NCBI RefSeq assembly: GCF_001886185.1
Contig: NZ_JXLA01000005.1
Location: 37,365-101,364, forward strand
Reading direction: 5' to 3'
Length of the DNA: 64,000 nt
DNA from: Enterococcus raffinosus
GTDB lineage: Bacteria > Bacillota > Bacilli > Lactobacillales > Enterococcaceae
Positions 9,041-18,618 of the stretch are shown piece by piece; position 1 is the stretch's first letter; each line of letters opens with the position of its first letter. Under the pieces are notes generated by a model. The model made no database searches. It saw only the letters and a list, made by a program, of their open reading frames with translations, and was not told where the DNA came from. Both the position numbers and the translations under genes were made by a program.

Positions 9041-10346
9041 ATGGTGATTACTGGTCAACATTTGCTGCGTAGAGAATGGGAAGCTTTTTATCCTAATATA
9101 AATTTGAAAGCTGCCGAAAAAAGACCGGCAATGAAAGAGAGTGAAGAAGGTTGGATGTGTCAACGTTGTGGAGAAGTGTCGCAGGAAAAAATACCTGCTA
9201 ATTTCTTTTATTGCCCTCATTGCTTAGTTTTAGGTCGTGTTGATAGTAGAAGTTTTCTTTATTATTTTCCAGTTAAAAAGCTGCCTGCAAGGAAAATAAT
9301 GCTTGTTTGGACAGGGGAGCTTTCTTCTGCACAAAGAAAAATTGCGGAGAAGCTTCTAGAAGACCAGGCTTCAGCAAATACTTTTCTACTTTGGGCGGTG
9401 ACAGGTGCAGGAAAAACTGAAATTTTATTTCTTCTATTAAAAGTCTCACTTGAACAAGGAAAAAGAGTTGCTGTGGCATCACCAAGAATTGATGTTTGTA
9501 ACGAGCTTTACATACGTTTCTGCCACGCATTTCCAAAAGAAAAGATCAGTCTTTTTCATGGAGAAGAACGCAAAGATAATGGGGATGCTTTTGTTGTATG
9601 CACAGTTCATCAACTTTTACGTTATCATGATTATTTTGATTTAGTCATTGTAGATGAAGTAGATGCATTTCCTTATTCATCAGACTCATTACTAAAACGA
9701 GCGGTAAATAATGCACAAAAAAAAAGAGGGCAACCGCATTTATTTAAGTGCAACGCCAGATGAACAATTAAAGAAAGAGGTCGATCATTTCTATTATTTG
9801 CCAGCACGTTATCATCGTCGTAAGTTGCCGGTTCCAAAATTATTTTTTTCTTGGCGCTTAGAAAAATATTTAAGCAAGGGAAAGTTACCTAAAAATATTA
9901 TGGTCAAAATAGCTGAACTACTTGAGAAAAATAATGTATTGCTTTTCTGCCCGAACATCCCGTTATTAGCGAAAATGGCGAATTTTATTCAAAATACATT
10001 TTCGAATATAAAACTAACGACGGTTTACTCACAAGATAAGGAACGATTGATTAAAGTTGAAAATATGAGAGACGGAAAGTATCAATTGTTGCTGACAACG
10101 ACGATTTTAGAACGAGGTGTAACTTTTGAAAAAGTTTCAGTTATCGTTTTACAGGCATCACATCGTGTCTTTAATAAATCGGCATTGGTTCAAATTGCTG
10201 GAAGGGCGGACCGTAAGGGGCAATATACGAAAGCTGAAGTCCTTTTTATCAGCAGTGAAGTAACTATATCGATTAGAAAGGCAATCGTCGAAATCGAAGA
10301 AAATAATCGTCAGGCGTTCAAGGAGGGACTAATTGATGCGTTGTAG
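9041..10346 (+). pseudogene. comFA: comFA, DNA uptake helicase, frameshifted in an A9 tract
   Basis: Two overlapping frames together give a full ComFA of about 430 residues. The 5' part has a four-cysteine zinc finger (CQRC...CPHC), Walker A (AVTGAGKTE) and a DEVD box. The 3' part continues with LSATP and ends with the helicase motif QIAGRADRKG. The frames switch at the run of nine A at 9717-9725; with eight A the reading would be continuous (NAQKKEGNRIYLSATP). ComFA is the ATP-driven motor for DNA import in competent Firmicutes. The ATG at 9041 follows GGGGAG with good spacing, whereas the GTG at 9035 abuts it. This is a +1 disruption, unless slippage or a sequencing error explains it. Confidence 0.85.
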
Positions 10347-11001
10347 TTGTTGTCAAGAAGAATTGGTTAACAATTTAACGTTACGGGAACTGTTTTTTTC
10401 AAGTAATCGACGCTGCTATTATTGTGAAAAATTGTTTTCTAAAATTGATCAAGAAACGGCATGTTCAGGTTGCGGTCGTTCTAACTCACTAGAGTTGTGC
10501 CAAGATTGCTATTTGTGGAAGCAAAAACTTGGCTTTGTTATGAATAATATAAGCTTATTCCATTACGATGAGGGCTTTCGACAATGGATCGAGCGCTATA
10601 AATTTATAGGAGATTACCGGTTGAGAGGCGCCTTTTTAGTAGAATTGACACAAACACTCCAACTTTTTCGTGGATATTTAATCTGTCCGCTTCCTCTTTC
10701 AAAAGAACGTTTCGAGCAAAGAGGCTTCAATCAAGTTTGTGGCTGCTTGGATTTGACAAGATGTTCTTATGAAGCTTTGCTGAAGCGAGCTGAGTTGACA
10801 CCTCAATCAGAAAAATCACGTGAAGAGCGCTTGCAAATGACCCAACCTTTTGAATTGAAAGTATCAAAAGAAAAAATTAGAAATCAAAGAGTTTTATTAG
10901 TAGATGATGTTTATACCACTGGACGTACACTGTTCCATGCGGCAGAATTACTTTATAAAAATGGTGCAGAAACGGTGAAAAGCTTGACTTTTGCTCGCTA
11001 A
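10336..11001 (+). CDS. comFC: ComFC, competence phosphoribosyltransferase-like protein
   Basis: The protein of about 221 residues has an N-terminal zinc-binding region (CSCC, CYYC, CSGC, CQDC pairs) and a C-terminal PRTase fold with the PRPP-loop signature VLLVDDVYTTGRT. ComFC acts with ComFA during DNA uptake. The gene overlaps the end of comFA by 11 bases, and AAGGAGGG upstream serves the ATG at 10336 (a TTG one codon earlier is possible). The reading frame is intact although comFA is broken. Confidence 0.92.
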   Translation: MRCSCCQEELVNNLTLRELFFSSNRRCYYCEKLFSKIDQETACSGCGRSNSLELCQDCYLWKQKLGFVMNNISLFHYDEGFRQWIERYKFIGDYRLRGAFLVELTQTLQLFRGYLICPLPLSKERFEQRGFNQVCGCLDLTRCSYEALLKRAELTPQSEKSREERLQMTQPFELKVSKEKIRNQRVLLVDDVYTTGRTLFHAAELLYKNGAETVKSLTFAR

Positions 11002-11041
11002 AATGCATCCATTTTGCTTTTGAAATTGATAGCGATTTACT

Positions 11042-11069
11042 TTGCAAAAGGATTAGATTTCGATATAAT
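11042..11069 (+). promoter_or_regulatory. Promoter of hpf
   Basis: TTGCAA and a perfect TATAAT are separated by 16 bases and lie about 75 bases before the hpf start. Confidence 0.7.
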
Positions 11070-11141
11070 AGAGTTAAGAAGAAGAGGTAAGAGTGGTCCT
11101 TCCTCCTATCTTCAGTTGGCAAGACGAAAGGGGCAATACGT

Positions 11142-11690
11142 ATGTTCAAATATAATGTTCGTGGGGAAAACATCGAAGTTACAGAAGCTATCCGCAATTA
11201 CGTTGAAAAGAAAGTAGGAAAGTTAGAACGCTACTTCACTGATGTTCCGGACGCAACTGCTTATGTCAATTTGAAAGTATACACAGAAAAAACAGCAAAA
11301 GTTGAAGTAACGATTCCATTACCTTACTTGGTTCTTCGGGCGGAAGAAACTTCACCAGATTTATATGCAAGTATTGATTTGGTTGTGGATAAATTAGAAC
11401 GTCAGATCCGCAAATTTAAAACAAAAATTAACCGCAAAGCTCGTGAAAAGGGTGTCCCTGAACGCGAAGTAGAAGTATTAGTGAATGTAGAAGATTCATC
11501 AGAGGAATCTGAATTAGAAATTGTTCGTACAAAACGTCTATCACTAAAACCAATGGGCAGCGAAGAAGCAGTCCTACAAATGAACATGCTTGGACATAAT
11601 TTCTTTATCTTTGAAGATGCTGAAACAAATGGTACAAGTATTGTATACCGTCGTAAAGATGGTAAATATGGTTTGATTGAAACTGATTAA
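11142..11690 (+). CDS. hpf: Long-form ribosome hibernation promoting factor
   Basis: The 182-residue protein has the S30AE domain at the N-terminus ([20 protein letters not shown], residues 1-100) and a C-terminal dimerisation domain (about 125-182, ending [12 protein letters not shown]). This two-domain long form makes 100S ribosome dimers in stationary-phase Firmicutes. AAAGGGGCAATACGT precedes the ATG as ribosome site. The gene has its own promoter and terminator. Confidence 0.96.
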   Translation: MFKYNVRGENIEVTEAIRNYVEKKVGKLERYFTDVPDATAYVNLKVYTEKTAKVEVTIPLPYLVLRAEETSPDLYASIDLVVDKLERQIRKFKTKINRKAREKGVPEREVEVLVNVEDSSEESELEIVRTKRLSLKPMGSEEAVLQMNMLGHNFFIFEDAETNGTSIVYRRKDGKYGLIETD

Positions 11691-11703
11691 CAGAAATTTA
11701 TTG

Positions 11704-11732
11704 CCTTCCAGCTGATGCTGGAAGGTTTTTTT
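11704..11732 (+). terminator. Terminator of hpf
   Basis: A perfect 9-bp stem (CCTTCCAGC / GCTGGAAGG) with a TGAT loop and seven T residues. Confidence 0.92.
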
Positions 11733-11958
11733 ATTTTCATTGAAAATTAAGTTTTAGAATAAGTCAGAATTTTCTAATGAAAAGAATCCCTATATGCCTT
11801 GTTGTGAAGGAAAGTCTCTGAAAAAGATTAATCATTGTATAAGTCGCCCTTTATTCGCTATGAGAAGTTTCTTTTCTCAAGGACTAATGATAAAATATAC
11901 TAGCGGGTTTCTATCAAAAAATAGAAAATGAAAAGAAATAAAGGAGTAAGATAAACGA

Positions 11959-14490
11959 ATGGCAAACTTTCTGAAACGAATGATTGAAAACGATAAAAAA
12001 GAATTAAAACGATTAAGTGGGATTGCTGACAAGGTCGAAGAATTTTCTGGCGACATGGAAAAATTGTCGGATGGGCAATTACGTGGCAAGACCGAAGAAT
12101 TTAGAGGGCGTTACCAAGCTGGAGAAACATTGGATGATTTACTTCCAGAAGCTTTTGCGGTAGTCCGTGAAGCAGCAAAGCGTGTTCTCGGTCTATATCC
12201 ATATCACGTGCAATTAATGGGGGGGATCGTCTTACATGACGGAAATATCCCTGAAATGAAAACTGGTGAAGGAAAAACATTAACAGCGACGATGCCGGTT
12301 TATTTGAATGCCTTGACAGGAGAAGGTGTCCACGTAGTTACAGTAAATGAATATTTAGCAACACGTGACTCTACTGAAATGGGCGAATTATACAATTTCT
12401 TAGGTTTGAGTGTTGGTTTGAATATCAATTCAAAAACCGCTGATGAAAAACGTGAAGCATACAATTGTGATATCACCTACAGTACGAATAATGAGCTTGG
12501 CTTTGATTATCTACGTGACAATATGGTTGTTTATCAAAGTCAGATGGTTCAACGTCCATTGAACTATGCCATTGTCGATGAAGTAGACTCGATCCTGATT
12601 GACGAAGCACGCACACCTTTGATTATTTCTGGGGCTGCTGAAAAGTCTACGGCTCTTTACACACGAACAGACAATTTCGTGAAACGATTGAAAGAAGATG
12701 AAGATTTCAAAATTGATATCCAATCAAAGACAATCGGGTTAACTGAGCAAGGAATTGAAAAAGCAGAAGAAAACTTCGGCTTAGAAAACTTGTATGATTT
12801 AGAAAATACAGCGTTGACACACCATTTAGATCAAGCTTTGCGAGCGAATTTTATCATGATTCGTGATATTGATTATGTGGTACAAGAAGGAAAAGTTTTA
12901 ATCGTTGACCAGTTTACTGGTCGTATTATGGATGGACGTCGTTACTCCGATGGGTTGCACCAAGCAATCGAAGCAAAAGAATCCGTTGAGATCGAAGATG
13001 AAACGAAAACAATGGCGACAATTACCTTCCAGAACTATTTCCGTATGTATAAAAAATTAGCAGGGATGACGGGTACGGCTAAAACGGAAGAGGAAGAATT
13101 CCGTGAAATCTATAATATTGAAGTTATTCAAATTCCTACTAACCGCCCTGTTATCCGTGAAGATCATGCAGACTTGTTGTACCCAACATTAGAAAGCAAA
13201 TTTCATGCGGTGGTCCGTGATATTAAAGAGCGTCATCGTAAAGGTCAGCCAATCCTAGTTGGTACGGTTGCTGTTGAAACGTCAGAATTACTCTCTAATT
13301 TGTTGGATCGTGAAAAAGTGCCGCATGAAGTTTTGAATGCGAAGAACCACTTTAAAGAAGCGGAAATTATTATGAACGCTGGTCAAAAAGGTTCTGTTAC
13401 GATTGCTACCAATATGGCCGGACGTGGTACAGATATTAAATTAGGTCTGGGTGTTGTTGAATTAGGGGGTCTAGCTGTAATTGGTACCGAACGTCATGAA
13501 TCACGCCGTATTGATAACCAGTTACGTGGACGTTCTGGTCGTCAAGGAGATCCAGGTGTTTCACAGTTCTATCTTTCATTAGAAGATGATTTAATGAAAC
13601 GTTTCGGTTCTGAACGAATCAAGGCTTTCTTGGATCGAATGAAAGTTGAAGATGAAGATGCTGTCATTCAAAGCAAAATGTTGACACGCCAGGTGGAATC
13701 GGCTCAAAAACGTGTTGAAGGGAATAACTACGACACACGTAAGAATGTCTTGCAATATGATGATGTCATGCGTGAACAACGTGAAGTCATCTATAAACAA
13801 CGTCAAGATGTGATTATGGGTGAAAAAGACTTAACACCAAACTTATTGAATATGGTTCGCCGTACAATTTCACGTGTTGTGGACAGCCACACACAATTAG
13901 ATAAAGAAAATTGGAATCTTGAAGCTTTAGCAGATTTCGCTGGGGCGACTTTAGTCCATGAAGACTCTATTTCAAAGGCAGATTTTGAAGGAAAGACACC
14001 TGAGGAAATGAAAGATTATTTGTACGATCGTGCAAAAGCAGTCTTTGATACAAAAGTTTCTCAATTACAAAGTCCTGAACAATTATTGGAATTTGAAAAA
14101 GTGGTTATCTTGCGTGTTGTGGATACAAAATGGACTGACCACATTGATGCGATGGATCAGTTGCGTCAATCTGTAGGATTACGGGCTTATGGTCAAAATA
14201 ATCCATTGGTTGAATATCAAACCGAAGGATATAAGATGTTTGAAGATATGGTTGGAGCAATCGAGTTTGAAGTTACGCGTCTCTTTATGAAAGCTGAAAT
14301 TCGTCAAAATGTTCAGCGGGAGCAAGTGGCACAGAACCAACAAGAACATCCTGTAGAAGCAGATGGAGATCCGAAGAATTTAACACATACGAAACAAAAA
14401 CCGGTTCATGTAGAAAAAGTGGGACGTAATGATCCATGTCCATGCGGCAGTGGTAAAAAATATAAAAACTGCCACGGCAAAGGACAATAA
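11959..14490 (+). CDS. secA: Preprotein translocase ATPase SecA
   Basis: The 843-residue product has the usual SecA length. Visible are the nucleotide loop KTGEGKT at residues 101-107, the DEVD Walker B ([17 protein letters not shown]), the helicase motif [12 protein letters not shown], and a C-terminal zinc motif [13 protein letters not shown]. SecA drives post-translational export of signal-peptide proteins through SecYEG. AAGGAG is 12 bases before the ATG, slightly far. The order secA-prfB-ftsE-ftsX is conserved in Firmicutes. Confidence 0.98.
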   Translation: MANFLKRMIENDKKELKRLSGIADKVEEFSGDMEKLSDGQLRGKTEEFRGRYQAGETLDDLLPEAFAVVREAAKRVLGLYPYHVQLMGGIVLHDGNIPEMKTGEGKTLTATMPVYLNALTGEGVHVVTVNEYLATRDSTEMGELYNFLGLSVGLNINSKTADEKREAYNCDITYSTNNELGFDYLRDNMVVYQSQMVQRPLNYAIVDEVDSILIDEARTPLIISGAAEKSTALYTRTDNFVKRLKEDEDFKIDIQSKTIGLTEQGIEKAEENFGLENLYDLENTALTHHLDQALRANFIMIRDIDYVVQEGKVLIVDQFTGRIMDGRRYSDGLHQAIEAKESVEIEDETKTMATITFQNYFRMYKKLAGMTGTAKTEEEEFREIYNIEVIQIPTNRPVIREDHADLLYPTLESKFHAVVRDIKERHRKGQPILVGTVAVETSELLSNLLDREKVPHEVLNAKNHFKEAEIIMNAGQKGSVTIATNMAGRGTDIKLGLGVVELGGLAVIGTERHESRRIDNQLRGRSGRQGDPGVSQFYLSLEDDLMKRFGSERIKAFLDRMKVEDEDAVIQSKMLTRQVESAQKRVEGNNYDTRKNVLQYDDVMREQREVIYKQRQDVIMGEKDLTPNLLNMVRRTISRVVDSHTQLDKENWNLEALADFAGATLVHEDSISKADFEGKTPEEMKDYLYDRAKAVFDTKVSQLQSPEQLLEFEKVVILRVVDTKWTDHIDAMDQLRQSVGLRAYGQNNPLVEYQTEGYKMFEDMVGAIEFEVTRLFMKAEIRQNVQREQVAQNQQEHPVEADGDPKNLTHTKQKPVHVEKVGRNDPCPCGSGKKYKNCHGKGQ

Positions 14491-14515
14491 TTTTCACGAT
14501 AAAAAGAACCTTTAG

Positions 14516-14546
14516 GACGGGACATAGCTACTATGTCTCGTCTTTT
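14516..14546 (+). terminator. Terminator of secA
   Basis: A 12-bp stem (GACGGGACATAG / CTATGTCTCGTC, one G-T pair) with a three-base loop is followed by TTTT. Confidence 0.8.
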
Positions 14547-14600
14547 GACAGTTCCGATATGCAGTGAAGCAATAATGAACAAACAGATATCGAGTGTTTT

Positions 14601-14629
14601 TTGAGAATTAACGGAAAAAATCGTATACT
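14601..14629 (+). promoter_or_regulatory. Promoter of prfB
   Basis: TTGAGA and TATACT are 17 bases apart and lie about 70 bases before the prfB start codon. Confidence 0.7.
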
Positions 14630-14697
14630 ATAGATTAATTCGTTTGAAATTATTGGTTTTGCGGGTGAAGTTAACTCGTGAGAAAGAAGGAATAGAT

Positions 14698-15808
14698 TTG
14701 GAAAATGCAGAAATACGAAATTTGTTAGACTCTATGCAAGAGCAAGTCACAAGCTTCAGGGGGTCTCTTTGACCTAGAGCAGCTAGAAGAAGATATTGCA
14801 GAAGCAGAAAATCAAATGACTGCTCCAGACTTTTGGGATGATTCAGAAAAGGCTCAGGCTTTGATTAATCGTAACAATACTGCCAAAGAAACCTATGATC
14901 AGTTTCAAGCTATAGCAGATGAGTACGAAGAATTAAATGTTATGTGGGAAATGCAGCAGGAAGATTTTGATGCTGAATTGCAAACGGAGTTAGAAGGACG
15001 ATTAGTTAAACTACAAGAAAAAATTGCCGGCTTTGAATTGTCTCTTTTGTTAGATGAGCCCTATGATAAGAATAATGCGATTTTAGAGCTTCACCCTGGA
15101 GCGGGTGGAACAGAGTCTCAGGACTGGGGTTCGATGCTTTTGCGAATGTATACTCGTTGGGCTGAACAACATGGCTTTTCAGTTGAAACGATTGATTATC
15201 AGTCAGGTGACGAAGCTGGAATTAAGAGTGTTACATTGATGATCAAGGGAACAAATGCTTATGGGTACTTGAAATCTGAAAAAGGAGTGCATCGTTTGGT
15301 GCGTATTTCTCCATTTGATTCTGCTAGCCGACGTCATACTTCTTTTTGCTCTGTCGAAGTAATGCCCGAGTTGGATGAAAATATTGAAGTTGAGATTAAT
15401 CCAGATGATTTGAAGGTCGATGTTTATCGTGCAAGTGGTGCTGGCGGACAGCATATTAACAAAACCTCTTCAGCAGTGCGGATTACTCATTTACCAACTG
15501 GGACCGTGGTTGCGAGTCAGGCACAGCGTTCGCAATTTCATAACCGTGAGACCGCAATGCAAATGTTGAAGGCGAAGCTCTATCAATTAGAAATTGAAAA
15601 AAAAGAGCAAGAAGCTGCTGCTTTGCGCGGTGAACAAAAAGAAATCGGATGGGGCTCTCAAATCCGGTCTTATGTTTTCCATCCTTACTCGATGGTGAAG
15701 GACCATCGTACGGACTACGAAACTGGGAATGTTCAAGCAGTAATGGATGGAGAATTGGATCCTTTTATTGATGCTTATCTAAAATGGCGCTTGGCACAAG
15801 AGGCTTAA
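14698..15808 (+). CDS. prfB: Peptide chain release factor 2 (programmed +1 frameshift)
   Basis: Translation starts at TTG 14698, with AGAAGGA upstream, and runs 24 codons to an in-frame TGA at 14770-14772. A +1 shift joins codon 24 to GAC at 14771 and gives 369 residues, the usual RF2 size. The frame holds the RF2 tripeptide region ISPFDS and the catalytic GGQ ([15 protein letters not shown]). RF2 terminates at UGA and UAA; low RF2 lets the ribosome shift and make more RF2. Confidence 0.97.
14758..14773 (+). promoter_or_regulatory. prfB autoregulatory frameshift site
   Basis: An internal Shine-Dalgarno-like AGGGGG (14758-14763) lies three bases before CTT TGA C (14767-14773). This is the classic spacing for +1 slippage of the peptidyl-tRNA from CTT to TTT on the RF2 stop codon. 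Confidence 0.95.
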
Positions 15809-15861
15809 GAATAAAATGAAATCAAATTGTAAAGTAATGAAAGCCAGTTGCAATGTTGGCA

Positions 15862-15870
15862 TGCTATAAT
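15862..15870 (+). promoter_or_regulatory. Extended -10 promoter of ftsEX
   Basis: TGCTATAAT is a perfect extended -10 element 35 bases before ftsE. A TTGCAA box nearby is at only 11 bases spacing, so the promoter probably relies on the extended -10. Confidence 0.6.
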
Positions 15871-15905
15871 AACAAAGAATTTAAGAGGATTTGGAGAGAT
15901 AAAGC

Positions 15906-16595
15906 ATGATTGAAATGCAGGATGTAACAAAAAAATATCCTAATAAGACAACTGCTGTCCGTGGGATTTCGGTCCGTATCGAACAGGGTGAGTTTGTCTA
16001 TGTCGTTGGTCCCTCTGGTAGTGGAAAATCTACCTTCATCAAGTTGATGTACCGTGAAGAAAAGGCAACTTCCGGAAAAATTTTAGATGTTGCCCGTCAT
16101 GATTTATTAAAAATCAAGAATAAAGATGTTCCATATCTGCGTCGCGATGTAGGCGTTGTTTTCCAAGATTTTAAATTGTTGCCCCGTAAGACGGTTTATG
16201 AAAATGTTGCGTATGCAATGCAAGTAATTGGGCGTAAACCGCGAGACATCAAAAAACGTGTTATGGAAGTGTTGGACCTTGTCGGTTTAAAACACAAAGT
16301 CCGCGTCTTTCCTAGTGAATTATCTGGTGGTGAACAGCAGCGTGTTTCAATTGCACGTGCAATTGTAAATACCCCCAAAGTTTTGATCGCTGATGAGCCA
16401 ACGGGTAATTTGGATCCAGATACTTCTTGGGAAATCATGCATCTGTTAGAACGAATCAATAACCAAGGAACAACTATAGTGATGGCGACACATAATAAAA
16501 CGATTGTGGATACAATGCGCCATCGCTTAATCGCAATTGAAAATGGCTTGATCGTTCGAGACGAAGCGGAAGGAGAATACGAGTTTGATGATTAG
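15906..16595 (+). CDS. ftsE: Cell division ATP-binding protein FtsE
   Basis: The 229-residue ABC ATPase has Walker A GPSGSGKST near residue 36, Q-loop VFQDFKLLP, signature LSGGEQQR and Walker B VLIADEPTGNLD. FtsE with FtsX couples ATP hydrolysis to activation of a peptidoglycan hydrolase (PcsB/CwlO type) at the division site or sidewall. It overlaps ftsX by 11 bases. GGAGAG precedes the ATG. Confidence 0.97.
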   Translation: MIEMQDVTKKYPNKTTAVRGISVRIEQGEFVYVVGPSGSGKSTFIKLMYREEKATSGKILDVARHDLLKIKNKDVPYLRRDVGVVFQDFKLLPRKTVYENVAYAMQVIGRKPRDIKKRVMEVLDLVGLKHKVRVFPSELSGGEQQRVSIARAIVNTPKVLIADEPTGNLDPDTSWEIMHLLERINNQGTTIVMATHNKTIVDTMRHRLIAIENGLIVRDEAEGEYEFDD

Positions 16596-17472
16596 AAATT
16601 TCTTCCGACATTTGTTGGAAAGTATCAAGAGCGTTAAGCGGAATGGCTGGATGACATTAGCCTCTGTCAGCGCCGTGACGATTACACTGACAATGGCGGG
16701 AATCTTCCTAGCTGTTATAATGAATGCGACGAAATTAGCACAAGATGTTGAGGGAAATGTTGAAGTGACTGTTTTTGTCGATATCGGTACTAAAGATAAA
16801 GAACTAAAAGAATTGAAGTCTGAACTACAAGATATCAAACATGTGGACAAAGTTTCTTTCTCCAGCAAGCAAGATCAATTGAAAAAATTACAAGCACAGA
16901 TGGGCGATGCTTGGGATTTGTTCGAAGGAGACAGCAATCCGCTTTATGACGTGTATGTAGTTAGTGCGACAGATGCACAATATATCCGTCCTGTGACACG
17001 TGAAGCGAGTCAGCTGCCGAATGTGTTCCGTGCAAATTATGGTGGAAATTCAGCAGACAGAATTATTCAAATGTCTAAAGTTGTTCGCACGTGGGGGTTA
17101 GCAGCAGCTGCGTTATTAATTTTTGTAGCAATCTTCCTTATTTCTAATACGATTCGAATCACGATTATTTCACGAAAAACAGAAATACAAATTATGCGTT
17201 TAGTAGGCGCTAAGAATGGATATATCCGCTGGCCGTTCTTTCTTGAAGGTGGCTGGATCGGTTTGATTGGGTCAATCGTACCAATTTTAGTATTAACTTA
17301 TGGGTATTCTCAGGTTTATGGTTTAGCAGCGCCATATTTATTACAGTCTAATCTTGCTCTGCTACGTCCAAGTCAAATTGTATGGATTTTAGATATCACA
17401 ATGGCAGTCGGTGGCTATTTGATTGGTTCTTTAGGATCAGTTATTTCAATGCGTCGTTTCCTAAAAATTTAA
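16585..17472 (+). CDS. ftsX: Cell division permease FtsX
   Basis: The 295-residue membrane protein has one N-terminal transmembrane helix (about 22-45), an extracytoplasmic domain with DIGTKDKELKELKSEL, and three C-terminal helices starting near residue 170 (LAAAALLIFVAIFLISN). This is the FtsX topology of Gram-positives. It partners FtsE and activates the extracellular hydrolase that remodels peptidoglycan during division. Confidence 0.97.
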   Translation: MMIRNFFRHLLESIKSVKRNGWMTLASVSAVTITLTMAGIFLAVIMNATKLAQDVEGNVEVTVFVDIGTKDKELKELKSELQDIKHVDKVSFSSKQDQLKKLQAQMGDAWDLFEGDSNPLYDVYVVSATDAQYIRPVTREASQLPNVFRANYGGNSADRIIQMSKVVRTWGLAAAALLIFVAIFLISNTIRITIISRKTEIQIMRLVGAKNGYIRWPFFLEGGWIGLIGSIVPILVLTYGYSQVYGLAAPYLLQSNLALLRPSQIVWILDITMAVGGYLIGSLGSVISMRRFLKI

Positions 17473-17478
17473 AGCGTA

Positions 17479-17509
17479 AACTTCTCCGTTTTTTTCGGGG
17501 AAGTTTTTT
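17479..17509 (+). terminator. Terminator of ftsEX
   Basis: A 10-bp stem (AACTTCTCCG / CGGGGAAGTT, one G-T pair) with a T7 loop is followed by a T-run. Confidence 0.85.
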
Positions 17510-17532
17510 CGTTTCAAAATAATACTTGTTTC

Positions 17533-17561
17533 TTGCCTTTTTCAATAAAAGGTACTAGCAT
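17533..17561 (+). promoter_or_regulatory. Promoter of the SMR leader transcript
   Basis: TTGCCT and TAGCAT are 17 bases apart. Transcription would start near 17568, just before the structured leader. Confidence 0.5.
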
Positions 17562-17572
17562 AGAAGTCAAAT

Positions 17573-17641
17573 TAGTAGAACGCTACCGAGCAAGGGAGCC
17601 AATTTCGTTAGGTCATAGAAGAAATTGGACGCCCTTTTTTT
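17573..17641 (+). ncRNA. Terminator-type riboswitch leader, candidate guanidine class
   Basis: A short hairpin GTAG-aacg-CTAC (17575-17586) is followed by CGAGCAAGGGAG and then a long hairpin: CCAATTTC (17599-17606) pairs with GAAATTGG (17621-17628). The outer AAGGG (17592-17596) pairs with CCCTT (17632-17636), which runs into a T7 tract. The element would end transcription before the SMR gene unless a ligand holds the purine-rich AAGGGAG away from CCC. The two-stem design overlapping a terminator, in front of an SMR exporter, resembles what I remember of the guanidine-IV (mepA) class. The class assignment is from memory and needs a covariance-model search. Confidence 0.6.
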
Positions 17642-17652
17642 GTTGTCATTTA

Positions 17653-17696
17653 TTAACGATTTTTTTGGGAAATGGAGGATTTAGCGAAATCGTTAA
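17653..17696 (+). repeat. 10-bp inverted repeat in the SMR leader
   Basis: TTAACGATTT at 17653-17662 is exactly complementary to AAATCGTTAA at 17687-17696, with a 24-base loop. It lies after the leader terminator and before the SMR ribosome site, so it would form only in read-through transcripts. It may shape the 5' end of the mRNA; no T-run follows. Confidence 0.6.
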
Positions 17697-17757
17697 AGTA
17701 ATTAAAGTGTTCGGTCTGCGTGATAGTAGAAAAATCTTTTTTTGGAGGAGAATTATT

Positions 17758-18078
17758 ATGGCATGGGTATCATTAATAGTAGCAGGAGTATTCGAGATGT
17801 TTTGGGCCACAATGATGAAAATGAGTGAAGGATTTAGTAAATTAAACTATTCTCTATTAACAATAGTCGGTATGATTGCAAGTTTTTATTTTTTATCAAA
17901 GTCACTTCATTCATTACCTATGAGTTTGGCTTATCCAATATGGACAGGTATTGGAGCAGTAGGATCGATTTTGATTGGTGTATTCTTCTTTAAGGATCAT
18001 TTAACGATTTTGACTAGCTTTTTTGTGATTCTCTTAGTAGTTGGAATCATAGGAATTAAGGTTACTAGCGGACATTAA
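17758..18078 (+). CDS. Small multidrug resistance (SMR) family transporter, Gdx/SugE-like
   Basis: The 106-residue protein has four transmembrane helices. Helix 1 has the SMR glutamate in GVFEMFWATMMKMSEGFSKL, the central coupling residue (E14 in EmrE), and LAYPIWTGIGAVGS is the family signature in helix 3. SMR proteins export guanidinium (Gdx) or quaternary ammonium compounds in exchange for protons. The upstream leader suggests guanidinium. The start at 17758 follows TTTGGAGGAG; longer frames upstream run through the leader and are rejected. Confidence 0.92.
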   Translation: MAWVSLIVAGVFEMFWATMMKMSEGFSKLNYSLLTIVGMIASFYFLSKSLHSLPMSLAYPIWTGIGAVGSILIGVFFFKDHLTILTSFFVILLVVGIIGIKVTSGH

Positions 18079-18120
18079 GTAAAAAGTACGTTAAACTGTT
18101 AAAAAAAGCAGGAGGCTCTC

Positions 18121-18558
18121 ATGATTAAAACAACTGATGAATTAACAACACAGGAGCTGTTAACAATTTTACAGGCCCGTACGGCCGTATTTGTTGTTGA
18201 GCAAAAGTGTCCCTATCAAGAAGTTGATGAAGCGGATCGTAAAGCTGTACATATCTGTATAGAAGAAAATGGGGAGTTGCAGGCTTACGCGCGAATTATA
18301 GAGGAAGAGAAAATCATTCATTTTGGTCGTGTCTTAGTAGTAAAAAAATATCGTCATCAGCAACTAGGAAGGAAAATCGTTGCGAAGACTTTACGGGAAA
18401 TTGAGAAGCGTTATCCCAATCAACCTGTGGTCATTTCGGCACAAGCCTATTTAGTGGCATTTTATCAATCTTTCGGTTTTGAACAAACTTCTGAGGTTTA
18501 CTTGGAAGACGAAATCCCTCATATTGAGATGCTTTTACAAAATAAAGAAAATGGTTAA
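18121..18558 (+). CDS. ElaA-type GNAT acetyltransferase
   Basis: The 145-residue protein begins with the ElaA-like pattern LLTILQARTAVFVVEQKCPYQEVDEAD and has the GNAT acetyl-CoA loop VKKYRHQQLGRKIV. The product acetylates an unknown acceptor. AGCAGGAGG precedes the ATG. It lies 42 bases after the SMR gene with no terminator between, so the two are probably co-transcribed. Confidence 0.87.
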   Translation: MIKTTDELTTQELLTILQARTAVFVVEQKCPYQEVDEADRKAVHICIEENGELQAYARIIEEEKIIHFGRVLVVKKYRHQQLGRKIVAKTLREIEKRYPNQPVVISAQAYLVAFYQSFGFEQTSEVYLEDEIPHIEMLLQNKENG

Positions 18559-18618
18559 GGCACATTGTTTACAATTAACTTTTTCTCGGCTATCCTTTAG
18601 AAGAAGGAGTGTGGAGGC

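Noticed and set aside
17533-17757. Extended start of the SMR gene
   Set aside because: The upstream part runs through the structured leader and terminator; the ATG at 17758 has the ribosome site.
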